A DNA stretch of 64,000 nt, taken from contig NZ_CP101717.1 of NCBI RefSeq assembly GCF_030643825.1, forward strand, positions 1,922,001 to 1,986,000. Direction: 5' to 3'. Shown here in pieces: positions 8,327 to 16,589 of the stretch. The DNA comes from Salinispirillum sp. LH 10-3-1. Its GTDB lineage: Bacteria > Pseudomonadota > Gammaproteobacteria > Pseudomonadales > Natronospirillaceae. The notes beneath the pieces are model-generated. The model was not told the origin of the DNA. It saw nothing but the letters and a program-made list of their open reading frames with translations, and did not search any database. The translations under genes and the position numbers were made by a program. Within the stretch, counting starts at the first letter, position 1. Each line of letters begins with the position of its first letter.

Positions 8327-9667
8327 ATGAAGCGTTCGACACTTGTTATCGTATTGTCTGCCGCGTTTTTATCGGTCGGCGCACTTGGCTACTACAGCCT
8401 GACCAAGGAACCTGCACAAAGCGCGCAGCCACAAGGCCGTGGTGGTGCTGGAGCACTCATGGGGCGCGGAGGCCCGGCAGGCGCAGGCACACTGAATACC
8501 ACAGCCCCTACGGTCAGAACCATCAAAGCCAGTTACGATTCATTGCAACCCGCTATTACTTTATTCGGGCAAACGCAGTTCGCACGTACATTTCAAGTCG
8601 CCAGCCCGCTCAGCACCACCGTGGAAAACATCTTGGTAAGCTCGGGTGAACCGGTTGTAGCTGGTCAGCCTTTGTTGCAGCTCGACACCCGCACCGTGCG
8701 CCGCAATTTAGCGCAACAAAACAGCCAAATTGCAGAGATGCGGTCTCGTATTCGCCAACAAGTATTGCAAGGTGATGCAGATGTGGCTGCCTTGGCACTG
8801 GAGCAAGAAGCCTGGCAACTCGCGCAGGATAATCTCCGCCGCATTCAAGACCTACAAGTTCGCAACTTGGCATCGGCGGTCGATGTCGAATCCGCACGCC
8901 GCACACTGATCACCCAACAGCAAAGCTTACAGAACCGTGAGTTGGCCGTGGCGCGACAAGAAGATGCCCTACTCCAGTTGAACGCTCAACTGGAAAGCCT
9001 GGTACGTCAGCAGGAAGCCTTACAGGAAGACATTGAGGCCGCCACGGTGCGCGCTCAAACCAACGGTTTGATTGACGATATTCTGGTCCAGCCCGGCCAA
9101 ACCGTATCAGCGGGCACCCAGCTGTTGACCTTACAAAGCACAGAGGCTTTCCAGATTCGCGCCACCTTGCCGAGTCAATACTTGGCATTGTTAGACCGCG
9201 ACAACCCCTTACAGGGGCGTATTCTCTGGCAAGGTGAACCTACTGCGCTCAAGCTCGAAAGCTGGGGGCTGAACGCCTCTCAGGGCGGAGTGTCTGTCGT
9301 ACTGAATTTGATCGACCCTAAACCGCCGTTGATTGCAGGCACCTTTACTAACCTGAACCTCTTATTGCCTCCAGTCGATCAGGTTATCGCCGTGCCGTCC
9401 AACGCGCTGTATGGCAACAACCGTATCTATGAAGTAGCAAACGGTCGCTTGGTCGAACACACAGCTGAAATTGTTGGGCAAGACCCCAATCGGCCAGGCG
9501 AAGCCTATTTGGTGCGGTCGTCTATCGCCGCCGATGCCGACATTCTGGTGACACGACTGGATCGACCAGAAGCAGGCTTTCGTGTGCAAGTGTTAGGTGC
9601 TGCACAAACTGCCGCAGAGCGCCAGCGCATTGCGGCTGAGCGCCCTGCTCTTACGGTAGAGGACTAG
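8327..9667 (+). CDS. RND efflux periplasmic adaptor (HlyD/MFP family)
   Basis: Membrane-fusion protein (446 aa) that links an inner-membrane RND pump to an outer-membrane channel. An N-terminal hydrophobic anchor or signal (about residues 5-24) is followed by a Gly-rich linker (about 36-55), a lipoyl-like half (VSSGEPVVAGQPLLQLD near 105), a long coiled coil (about 125-240, rich in Gln and Arg), and the second lipoyl half with LVQPGQTVSAGTQLL near 255. The permease gene starts 4 bases after its stop, so they form one operon. No TolC-type channel is encoded in the window. Substrate is unknown. Confidence 0.9.
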   Translation: MKRSTLVIVLSAAFLSVGALGYYSLTKEPAQSAQPQGRGGAGALMGRGGPAGAGTLNTTAPTVRTIKASYDSLQPAITLFGQTQFARTFQVASPLSTTVENILVSSGEPVVAGQPLLQLDTRTVRRNLAQQNSQIAEMRSRIRQQVLQGDADVAALALEQEAWQLAQDNLRRIQDLQVRNLASAVDVESARRTLITQQQSLQNRELAVARQEDALLQLNAQLESLVRQQEALQEDIEAATVRAQTNGLIDDILVQPGQTVSAGTQLLTLQSTEAFQIRATLPSQYLALLDRDNPLQGRILWQGEPTALKLESWGLNASQGGVSVVLNLIDPKPPLIAGTFTNLNLLLPPVDQVIAVPSNALYGNNRIYEVANGRLVEHTAEIVGQDPNRPGEAYLVRSSIAADADILVTRLDRPEAGFRVQVLGAAQTAAERQRIAAERPALTVED

Positions 9668-9671
9668 TGTC

Positions 9672-12600
9672 ATGAGTGGCATCATTCATTATTTCACTGG
9701 CCACCGCGTCGCCGGTAACATTCTGATGTTCCTGACGATCCTGGCCGGTGCTTGGGGCCTGCAACAGGTCAACTTTCAATTGCTGCCTACTTTTCAGTTT
9801 CAGAACATCAATGTGAACACCCGCTGGCAAGGCGCCAGCGCCGAAGACGTACAGAATGCCATTACCATTCCGCTTGAATCTGCCCTGCTTGCGCTGCCCG
9901 AAGTCAGTCGCATCAACAGCACAACCACCGAAGGCAATAGCACCATTCGAGTGTCGGTTGCCGAAGGCGTGGACACGGATGAAGCCATCATCGCGCTGGA
10001 AGACGCCATTGCCGGTGTATCACTACCGGCGGATGTAGACGCGCCCACTGTGCGCCAATTCGCCTTCCGTGAAACCGTGGGCTCGATCTTGGTCTATGGC
10101 GATGCGCCACCGGCTCAACTGAGTGATCTCGCCCGGCAGTACGCCACTGAACTGCGGGGCCGAGGCATCGCCGAAGTCACTATCAGTGGTACGACCAACG
10201 AATTCATGACCATCGAAGTACCCAGCGAGCGTTTGCTGGAACTGGATTTAACGCTCAATCAACTGGCACAGATTATTCGCCAACAAAATGTGAATACCCC
10301 AGCTGGCACCCTCACCACCGACGGCATGACACTGCAATTACGCGCGCAGGGTGAGTCACGGCTGATCACCGATATCGCCCGCATCCCGATTCGCATCACC
10401 AGCACTGGCGGCGTCATAACACTCGGGGATGTCGCATCCTTTTCCTCCACCATTGAGCGTGGTCAAGAGATCTATTACCAGGGCTACCCAGCCGTCACGC
10501 TGAATTTGTCGCGGCAAGAGAACGACAATTCGCTGGCGGTAGCTGACATCATGAACGAATGGATCGCCGATACCCAACAGAACCTGCCTGAAGGTGTCGC
10601 GCTGCACACTTATCGGGAAAGTTGGAAAACACTGATTTCTCGCCTCAACATGGTGCTGGAAAGCGGTCTGATGGGGATGTTTCTGGTTGTCTTGGTGTTG
10701 TTTATTTTCTTGAATACCCGCCTAGCCCTCTGGGTTGCGGTGGGTATTCCAGTGTCGTTCCTTGCCACCTTCTTCGTGATGGGCGTCAATAATATTACGG
10801 TCAACATCATTTCCATTTTTGGTTTTATGATGGCGCTGGGCATTATTGTTGACGACGCCATCGTGGTGGCAGAAGACACCCAAGCACAAAGAGATCAGGG
10901 CGCAACCAGTCATAACGCGGCCTACAACGCAGCCCGACGAATGTTTGCGCCGGTATTGGCATCGTCGCTGACCACCATTGCGGCGTTTCTACCCCTTACC
11001 ATGATCGGTGGGCGCTTTGGTAGCCTGATGGCCGATATTCCCTTGGTGGTCATGTGTGCCATCGTCGCCTCTCTGGTTGAGTGCTTCTTGATTCTTCCCG
11101 CACACTTGCATCATGCGTTAAAGAACAGCGATCAGAAAAAGCCCAGCACCTTCCGTCGTCGTATCGACGGGGGCGTAGCGCATTTTCGCGAGAAGATATT
11201 CCGCCCTTTGGTCACTTTGTCGGTCAACAACGGAGCCGTGACCATCTGTGCCATGCTGGCCGCTGGCATGATCAGCTTCGGGTTGGTAAAAGGTGGGCAG
11301 GTGCCATGGACGCCCTTTCCGGCATTAGAAGGCAGTAACCTCAGTGCCAGCGTGAATTTCACGCCAGACTCTGATCCGCAGCAAGTCGTCGACTACTTGA
11401 ACAACATGGAACGCGCACTCTATGTCGCCGAGGAAAACCTAAACTATCAATTCGTCGAAACGGCCGTGGTTACGGTACGGCGCAACAACCTGAGTGGCAG
11501 TATCTCGGTCGAGATGGTGAATGATGTTGACCGTCCTTATACCGGCCTACAGATCATGAATGAATGGAAAGACCAGCTAGAAATGGTGCCGGGACTTCAA
11601 AGTGTGTTATTCACCCGCGCACGTCAGGGGCTGAGCAGTTCTGATGTGGAAATCAGCCTGACCGGCAATGACATTGAAGTTTTGAAGGCCGCGTCACTGG
11701 AATTGCAAAACAGACTGGTAACCCAGGCTGCAATGGCCGACCCGCAGGATGACTTGCCACTGGGCAGTGAGCAGTTGCGGTTCTCGCTGTCACAACAAGC
11801 ACAGTCGCTGGGCCTTACCCTCAGCCAAGTCAGCGGATATCTCAGTGATCAATTACAAGGCATCACCATTCAGAACTTTATCGTTGCCGGTGAAAGCATT
11901 CCATTGAGCCTGCGTTTACCCGAGTACGAAACACGCAACATGAGCGCCTGGCAATCCCTGCCCTACCCCTTGCCCAACGGTGGCTGGGCCAACATGGGCG
12001 ATTTGCTGAATAGCGAATACCGGCTGGGCATTGACCGCTTGCAACGCACCAATGGCCGCATGGGCATCACGGTGATGGCCGACGCTCAGAACGCCGACGA
12101 GTTGCCACAGATCATTAATCTATTAGAAACCCAGATACTGCCCGAACTGGCGGCAGACTTCGGCATCAATGCGGCGTTGGCAGGCGACCAAGAAGAAGCG
12201 CAGGAAACTGCACGACAATTTCAAGCGGCTCTGCTCATTGCCTTGGCCCTGATGTACATGATCCTCGCTTGGGTGTTCAGTTCATGGAGCTGGCCACTGG
12301 TTGTACTGGTTACCATCCCGTTCGGCTTAACGGGAGCCATCGTTGGTCATTGGCTGCTGGGTATGCAGTTATCGTTTCTGTCGCTGTTTGGCTTGTTTGC
12401 CCTGTCAGGGATTGTCGTAAACGACTCGATCGTACTGGTGACCTTTTATCGGCGCTTACGTGAGGAAGGCATGGAAATGCTCGATGCGGTGGTAGAGGCG
12501 GCTTGTCAGCGTTTGCGGGCCGTGTTGCTGACGTCTATCACCACCATTGCGGGCCTGACTCCGCTGTTGTTCGCCACCTCACTGGATGCGAAATTCCTGC

Positions 12601-12755
12601 AGCCTATGGCGGCTGGCATCGTCTTTGGGCTCTTGTTCAGCACCGTGCTGATCTTGATTCTGGTACCAACGTTATTACTCTGGATGGAGCGTTTTAACGG
12701 CTGGCTCACTCAGTTGTGGATGCGACGTCATCGCGTCTCGGAAGAGTCGTTCTAA
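9672..12755 (+). CDS. RND family efflux permease (AcrB-like)
   Basis: Inner-membrane proton-driven transporter (1027 aa) of the RND superfamily with the usual layout: TM1 at the N-terminus, a large periplasmic loop (about residues 35-335), a TM2-6 bundle, a second periplasmic loop (about 555-860) and TM8-12. The TM4 proton-relay pair of aspartates is intact in LGIIVDDAIVVAED near residue 398. The C-terminal half carries the repeat-equivalent SGIVVNDSIVLV. It works with the adaptor encoded just upstream. Substrates cannot be read from sequence; the group includes both drug and uncharacterised pumps. Confidence 0.93.
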   Translation: MSGIIHYFTGHRVAGNILMFLTILAGAWGLQQVNFQLLPTFQFQNINVNTRWQGASAEDVQNAITIPLESALLALPEVSRINSTTTEGNSTIRVSVAEGVDTDEAIIALEDAIAGVSLPADVDAPTVRQFAFRETVGSILVYGDAPPAQLSDLARQYATELRGRGIAEVTISGTTNEFMTIEVPSERLLELDLTLNQLAQIIRQQNVNTPAGTLTTDGMTLQLRAQGESRLITDIARIPIRITSTGGVITLGDVASFSSTIERGQEIYYQGYPAVTLNLSRQENDNSLAVADIMNEWIADTQQNLPEGVALHTYRESWKTLISRLNMVLESGLMGMFLVVLVLFIFLNTRLALWVAVGIPVSFLATFFVMGVNNITVNIISIFGFMMALGIIVDDAIVVAEDTQAQRDQGATSHNAAYNAARRMFAPVLASSLTTIAAFLPLTMIGGRFGSLMADIPLVVMCAIVASLVECFLILPAHLHHALKNSDQKKPSTFRRRIDGGVAHFREKIFRPLVTLSVNNGAVTICAMLAAGMISFGLVKGGQVPWTPFPALEGSNLSASVNFTPDSDPQQVVDYLNNMERALYVAEENLNYQFVETAVVTVRRNNLSGSISVEMVNDVDRPYTGLQIMNEWKDQLEMVPGLQSVLFTRARQGLSSSDVEISLTGNDIEVLKAASLELQNRLVTQAAMADPQDDLPLGSEQLRFSLSQQAQSLGLTLSQVSGYLSDQLQGITIQNFIVAGESIPLSLRLPEYETRNMSAWQSLPYPLPNGGWANMGDLLNSEYRLGIDRLQRTNGRMGITVMADAQNADELPQIINLLETQILPELAADFGINAALAGDQEEAQETARQFQAALLIALALMYMILAWVFSSWSWPLVVLVTIPFGLTGAIVGHWLLGMQLSFLSLFGLFALSGIVVNDSIVLVTFYRRLREEGMEMLDAVVEAACQRLRAVLLTSITTIAGLTPLLFATSLDAKFLQPMAAGIVFGLLFSTVLILILVPTLLLWMERFNGWLTQLWMRRHRVSEESF

Positions 12756-12766
12756 AACAGCGCGCT

Positions 12767-13279
12767 CTAATTAAGCGGCCCTAAAAGCCTAACCTCAACC
12801 CGCTCGCCTGCCGCGAGCGCGCTGAGGCTGACGTCGCCGGTTTCCACCAGAATGCGGTGATTCACGGTGCTCGCGCCGACACGTAACCAGTAGGCGTTAC
12901 CCGGCACAGGCTCATTGATATCGAGAATGCGATAGCCACCTTCCCCATCGGATTCCATACGACCTCGTCCTTCGATATGTCCTAGCCCAGCGGCAAAATC
13001 CGGTTGATGACTGCTTTCCAATCGCAATACACCGTCCGCTACACCGTAACAGTCGCGTACCGGAAAACCAGCCACAGAGTGGTTCCAGCCCATACACCAA
13101 GCACCATCGGGCGGTAGCACAACCATCGCTACCAAGGTTTGATCCGCGCGGCGAATCTCTAACTGCCAGGGCGACGGCGCCGCTGGCCCTTGGTTCGAAC
13201 CGGCACACCCGGTTAAAAGCCCTACCCATAGGCTCCCTACCAGCAGCAAGCGAATGCGATCAGCCTTACCAATGCGCAC
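12767..13279 (-). CDS. DUF1850-like lipoprotein
   Basis: Secreted protein of 170 aa with a lipoprotein signal (hydrophobic stretch then LLTGC near residue 24). The rest resembles DUF1850: GWNHSVAGFPVRD near 65, a central AAGLGHIEGRG, and a C-terminal strand ending LAAGERVEVRL. DUF1850 proteins are best known beside TAXI-type TRAP transporters, which are absent here. Its start overlaps the end of the DUF4105 gene by 14 bases, so it is the last gene of a three-gene envelope operon. Family call is by eye. Confidence 0.6.
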   Translation of the reverse strand: MRIGKADRIRLLLVGSLWVGLLTGCAGSNQGPAAPSPWQLEIRRADQTLVAMVVLPPDGAWCMGWNHSVAGFPVRDCYGVADGVLRLESSHQPDFAAGLGHIEGRGRMESDGEGGYRILDINEPVPGNAYWLRVGASTVNHRILVETGDVSLSALAAGERVEVRLLGPLN

Positions 13280-15212
13280 TGAACGCCACCCGGTATTCGC
13301 GGGCTACATGCTCTTCCGCCGACAGAGTTACATCCCAACGCCGACCCGCACCAAAGCGACTGCGCAGGGCTAACATTGGCTCGGCATCGACCGAATCGTC
13401 AAGGTGATAGCGATAGCCGAGATCCAAATGGGCTTTCCACAACGGATGCAGCCCCAGCACGGCCCCGGTGCGTGCCGTACCGGACAAGATGCCTTTGTCA
13501 CCCGACGCCAGACGCCCCTCCAGCAGGCCGAAGACCGCGCTGTCACTGCCTATCTTCCAGGCTTTACCCGAGCCACCCTCCGCAAAGAATTGCGTGCAGT
13601 CAGTACAACTCAGGTCAGCCGCCTCGGCACCCATACGCACCTTCCACGCCAAGCCACCATCGCCGGGCAAGCCAGTGTGCGATACGTTTAATGCTTCAAT
13701 ATGAATGAGGTCAAAACGGCGTAACCACAGGGCGTCTTCGGTAGCAGCTACATTAACATCCACCATCGCCATGTGCATAAAAGGCAAGCGGCCTTGTGAA
13801 GGCGCGAGATGGTCAAAGTACGACAAACGGAAACGCCCTATAGCCCCGGCACCCAACGTCTCGTTGTAAAAGGGCGCAAGCTGCAACAAGCTAGGAATCT
13901 GACCCGCGGTCGGTGGCTGCTGTGTCGTAAGCCACTGACGTTCAGGTGATTCAGCCAACGGCAAACGCTGCACCAGCAAATCGCGTCGCACACGGCGGCT
14001 TTCTTCTTGCGTGCCATTGAGCGAGTAGTAAAACCCGTAGTACTCCAACAAAGCATCGATCACATCAATCTGCTCTGCTTCAGAGAACCCATTGACCACC
14101 GGCTTGGCATCAATCGGGGCAGCAATATGACGCCCGATATATCGGCGCTGTTCGCGTGAAAGCTCGTCAAACAAAGTCGTGAAACGAGACTGCCCCGAGG
14201 GAATGTAACTCACCTTATCCACCAAGGGCTCGCCGTCGATTTCTTGCGCCATGATGTTGTTGAAAATATCGTGCGGTAGCATCCAAGGTTTTATCTTGTT
14301 GCCTAAGGCTTCCTCCAACACCAAGTCCAATACCTGTGCGGTACGAAACGCGCAATTCTGGCGGGAAAAATAGTACACAAACTCCTGCCCCAGCAACTCC
14401 CATGTATGCGCGACAATAAAATCCACTTTGTCTTGTGGCAGATTCAAGCGATATTCCCACAGGTCACGCTGCTGAAATTCACCATAGAGCAAGCTGTTCT
14501 GATAAAACCGGGAGTAAGAGAATACGGCGTTGTAGCTCCCCACCAGACCTCGCCACACGAACAATGCCGGAGTTTCGTCATTCGGTAAGTCAACGCCAAA
14601 GTTAACCGTTGTGCCCAGGATACTGTCCGGGTCGGACGTAGCGTAATTCAACTTCAACAACACATGGCCGTAGAACGACGATGGATTACCCAAGTAACCG
14701 TTGGCCCAAATGAGGCTGACCGAGTCGATGCTTTCATTCACCCGCCAAGCCATATAGTTTAGACACTCTGGCTCAGGCAATGAGATGTGTGAGAAATCCA
14801 ACTGCTCTTGCAGCCAGGTAAAGCGTGCAGGAAAGCGGCATTGGGCGTGCTGTTCGGGTTTTTCGGGATCAACAGGCGCTGTCACACCACGAATCAGTGT
14901 TTCCAGCTCTACTTGCGGATCGTACTCACCCTCGGCGGCCAGAAAGAACCCAGCCGAGTTGATGTCACTGCTGTACCCACGACCAAAGCGGTTCGGTTGG
15001 TAATACACGAGTTTATGCCATGTAGGGTGCCTATGTAACGCAGCCTGCTCCGCTTGTGCCAATAGACTATGCACACCGTCGTTGGCGGTATTGGCTTGCG
15101 CCAGCGCACCCGTACACAACAGGGTGAACGTCAGCACCAATGCTCGATGGATCACCTGCCCCCTCGATCCTTGCCAAACGCTGACAACTGCGCGCGCGAT
15201 CATGTTGTGCAC
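13266..15212 (-). CDS. DUF4105 (Lnb-like periplasmic domain) protein
   Basis: Large exported protein (648 aa). A signal peptide lies after a short basic N-terminus (hydrophobic VIHRALVLTFTLLCTGALAQA, cleavage near residue 39). The central region matches DUF4105 / Lnb N-terminal periplasmic proteins: FYGHVLLKLN near residue 190, VGSYNAVFSYSRFY, and HTWELLGQEFVYYFSRQNCAFR near 300. The C-terminal third has alternating strands ending in VAFSAHW, compatible with an outer-membrane or periplasmic beta structure. Function is unknown in this family. It overlaps both neighbours (upstream at 15200-15212, downstream at 13266-13279), indicating translational coupling. Confidence 0.8.
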   Translation of the reverse strand: MHNMIARAVVSVWQGSRGQVIHRALVLTFTLLCTGALAQANTANDGVHSLLAQAEQAALHRHPTWHKLVYYQPNRFGRGYSSDINSAGFFLAAEGEYDPQVELETLIRGVTAPVDPEKPEQHAQCRFPARFTWLQEQLDFSHISLPEPECLNYMAWRVNESIDSVSLIWANGYLGNPSSFYGHVLLKLNYATSDPDSILGTTVNFGVDLPNDETPALFVWRGLVGSYNAVFSYSRFYQNSLLYGEFQQRDLWEYRLNLPQDKVDFIVAHTWELLGQEFVYYFSRQNCAFRTAQVLDLVLEEALGNKIKPWMLPHDIFNNIMAQEIDGEPLVDKVSYIPSGQSRFTTLFDELSREQRRYIGRHIAAPIDAKPVVNGFSEAEQIDVIDALLEYYGFYYSLNGTQEESRRVRRDLLVQRLPLAESPERQWLTTQQPPTAGQIPSLLQLAPFYNETLGAGAIGRFRLSYFDHLAPSQGRLPFMHMAMVDVNVAATEDALWLRRFDLIHIEALNVSHTGLPGDGGLAWKVRMGAEAADLSCTDCTQFFAEGGSGKAWKIGSDSAVFGLLEGRLASGDKGILSGTARTGAVLGLHPLWKAHLDLGYRYHLDDSVDAEPMLALRSRFGAGRRWDVTLSAEEHVAREYRVAFSAHW

Positions 15213-15730
15213 TGCTCAATGTAGGGCCCATTGATGTGATCTTGCACCGCAGCAAACATCAGGCTGGCCTTGGTCGCCGTCAGCTGATCATTATACTCCG
15301 GGTCTAACATCAGCGGCGCCAGCGTTTGTCGAATACCACGCAGCACCGAGCGGTGCGTCGCAGGGGGGCAACCGTACAAATTAAGCAGCTCGGCGCTGTA
15401 ACGGCCATGCCCCGTCGCCAACTCGATTTCCAAAGCATCAAAGGCTTCGTGAATTAAGCGCGACGCTGAAATGTCAGCGGCATTACAGCCAATCTCAACC
15501 GGCACAACGTTCGCCGTATCAATACTCATGAAATCCCAATTCACGCGTGACACCGCCGAATTCAACGCTGTGAACTTAAACAACTCCGCCCCAACTCGAC
15601 ACTGCGTCGCTGGGTCATCGCTCTGCGCTGCGGGGCTGTTCAACGACAACAGCATACCGCACACCAGCAAACAGATTGATTTGAATACTTTTATTGGCAC
15701 ACCATGCTGCCTCATCGGTTTGTTATGCAT
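15200..15730 (-). CDS. Secreted DUF3015-like hypothetical protein
   Basis: Exported protein (176 aa) with a signal peptide (hydrophobic ICLLVCGMLLSLNSPAAQS). The mature part has several cysteines and a segment, ALEIELATGHGRYSAELL followed by NLYGC, that resembles the C-terminal part of DUF3015 proteins, which often accompany DUF4105 genes. It is the first gene of the overlapping minus-strand run DUF3015-like, DUF4105, DUF1850-like. The start could also be the ATG six codons in (MRQHG). Confidence 0.5.
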   Translation of the reverse strand: MHNKPMRQHGVPIKVFKSICLLVCGMLLSLNSPAAQSDDPATQCRVGAELFKFTALNSAVSRVNWDFMSIDTANVVPVEIGCNAADISASRLIHEAFDALEIELATGHGRYSAELLNLYGCPPATHRSVLRGIRQTLAPLMLDPEYNDQLTATKASLMFAAVQDHINGPYIEQCTT

Positions 15731-15887
15731 CGGATATTACCAGACTGCGCGCAGTGCAGGAACTCTGACGACCAGCTGGCGAGCGCTGGATACAAAACCC
15801 TACTCCGAACCCTACTTTAGTACCTAAGTGCTCAGGGCGAACGCCCCTATGCTCTGTCGAGTCCAACATTAACGGAGTCGACACACA

Positions 15888-16547
15888 ATGCCTTTCTTTT
15901 CACGCGTTTTATTAGCAGTACCCATCATCTTAGCCATCACTGTGCAAGCCAGTATTGCCACTGAATCCGAAATCTCAGCGTTTGGCACCCTCAACGAACT
16001 GGCCGTACGCGACGAAAACGAACGCGAACTGGTCAGTAACGTACTCTTTGTCGGCTCCGGCGTTTCCGCCGCAGTAGCGGTGGGTATGCACCTCGATGGC
16101 GAGTACGAAATTGCTTCGCTGTTATCGGTTACCAGTGCCCTTGCGCTAGGCGGCGGAGTATTAGCCCGCAATTACGAGTCCTCGACCGAACGTGCACTGG
16201 CCCGTGTACTGTTGCTGGAGGACCCGCTCGAGCGTGAACAGCGTTCACGTGATGCACTGTTCCAACTGGCCAGTGAACAGCGCAGAAGTCGCATTACATC
16301 GGGTATTTTCAATGTCAGCGTGGCGTCCTACTATCTCTTTCTAGACGACGGAGAATCAGCAACCTTTAACGGCGTAGTGTCCCTTGCCGCCGGCGTAGCC
16401 TATTTCGCCCTGCAAAGCCCGGCAGAACGTGCGGTAAAACGGCTACAAGGCGACAGGAATGAACATGCCTTTCTAAACAAACTGGATTGGCACGTGGCTA
16501 TCGCGGGTGGCCAAGACCAACTCTTGTCGTTCGGCGTCAGCTTCTAG
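15888..16547 (+). CDS. Hypothetical exported protein
   Basis: Protein of 219 aa with a signal peptide or N-terminal anchor (LLAVPIILAITVQASIA). Two Gly/Ala-rich hydrophobic segments (about residues 52-68 and 78-98) and a third near 155-180 suggest membrane association. Arg- and Glu-rich helices lie between them. I recognise no family. A GGAG at 15870-15873 lies 14 bases before the start, rather far for a ribosome site. It is divergent from the DUF3015-like gene. Confidence 0.6.
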   Translation: MPFFSRVLLAVPIILAITVQASIATESEISAFGTLNELAVRDENERELVSNVLFVGSGVSAAVAVGMHLDGEYEIASLLSVTSALALGGGVLARNYESSTERALARVLLLEDPLEREQRSRDALFQLASEQRRSRITSGIFNVSVASYYLFLDDGESATFNGVVSLAAGVAYFALQSPAERAVKRLQGDRNEHAFLNKLDWHVAIAGGQDQLLSFGVSF

Positions 16548-16589
16548 GTAGGTATTTTTAGGAAAATTTACTGAATTCTCAGAGGTTCC

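Noticed and set aside
13376-13708. Overlapping plus-strand open frames
   Set aside because: Proline/Arg-rich shadows of the DUF4105 gene; nothing protein-like in them.
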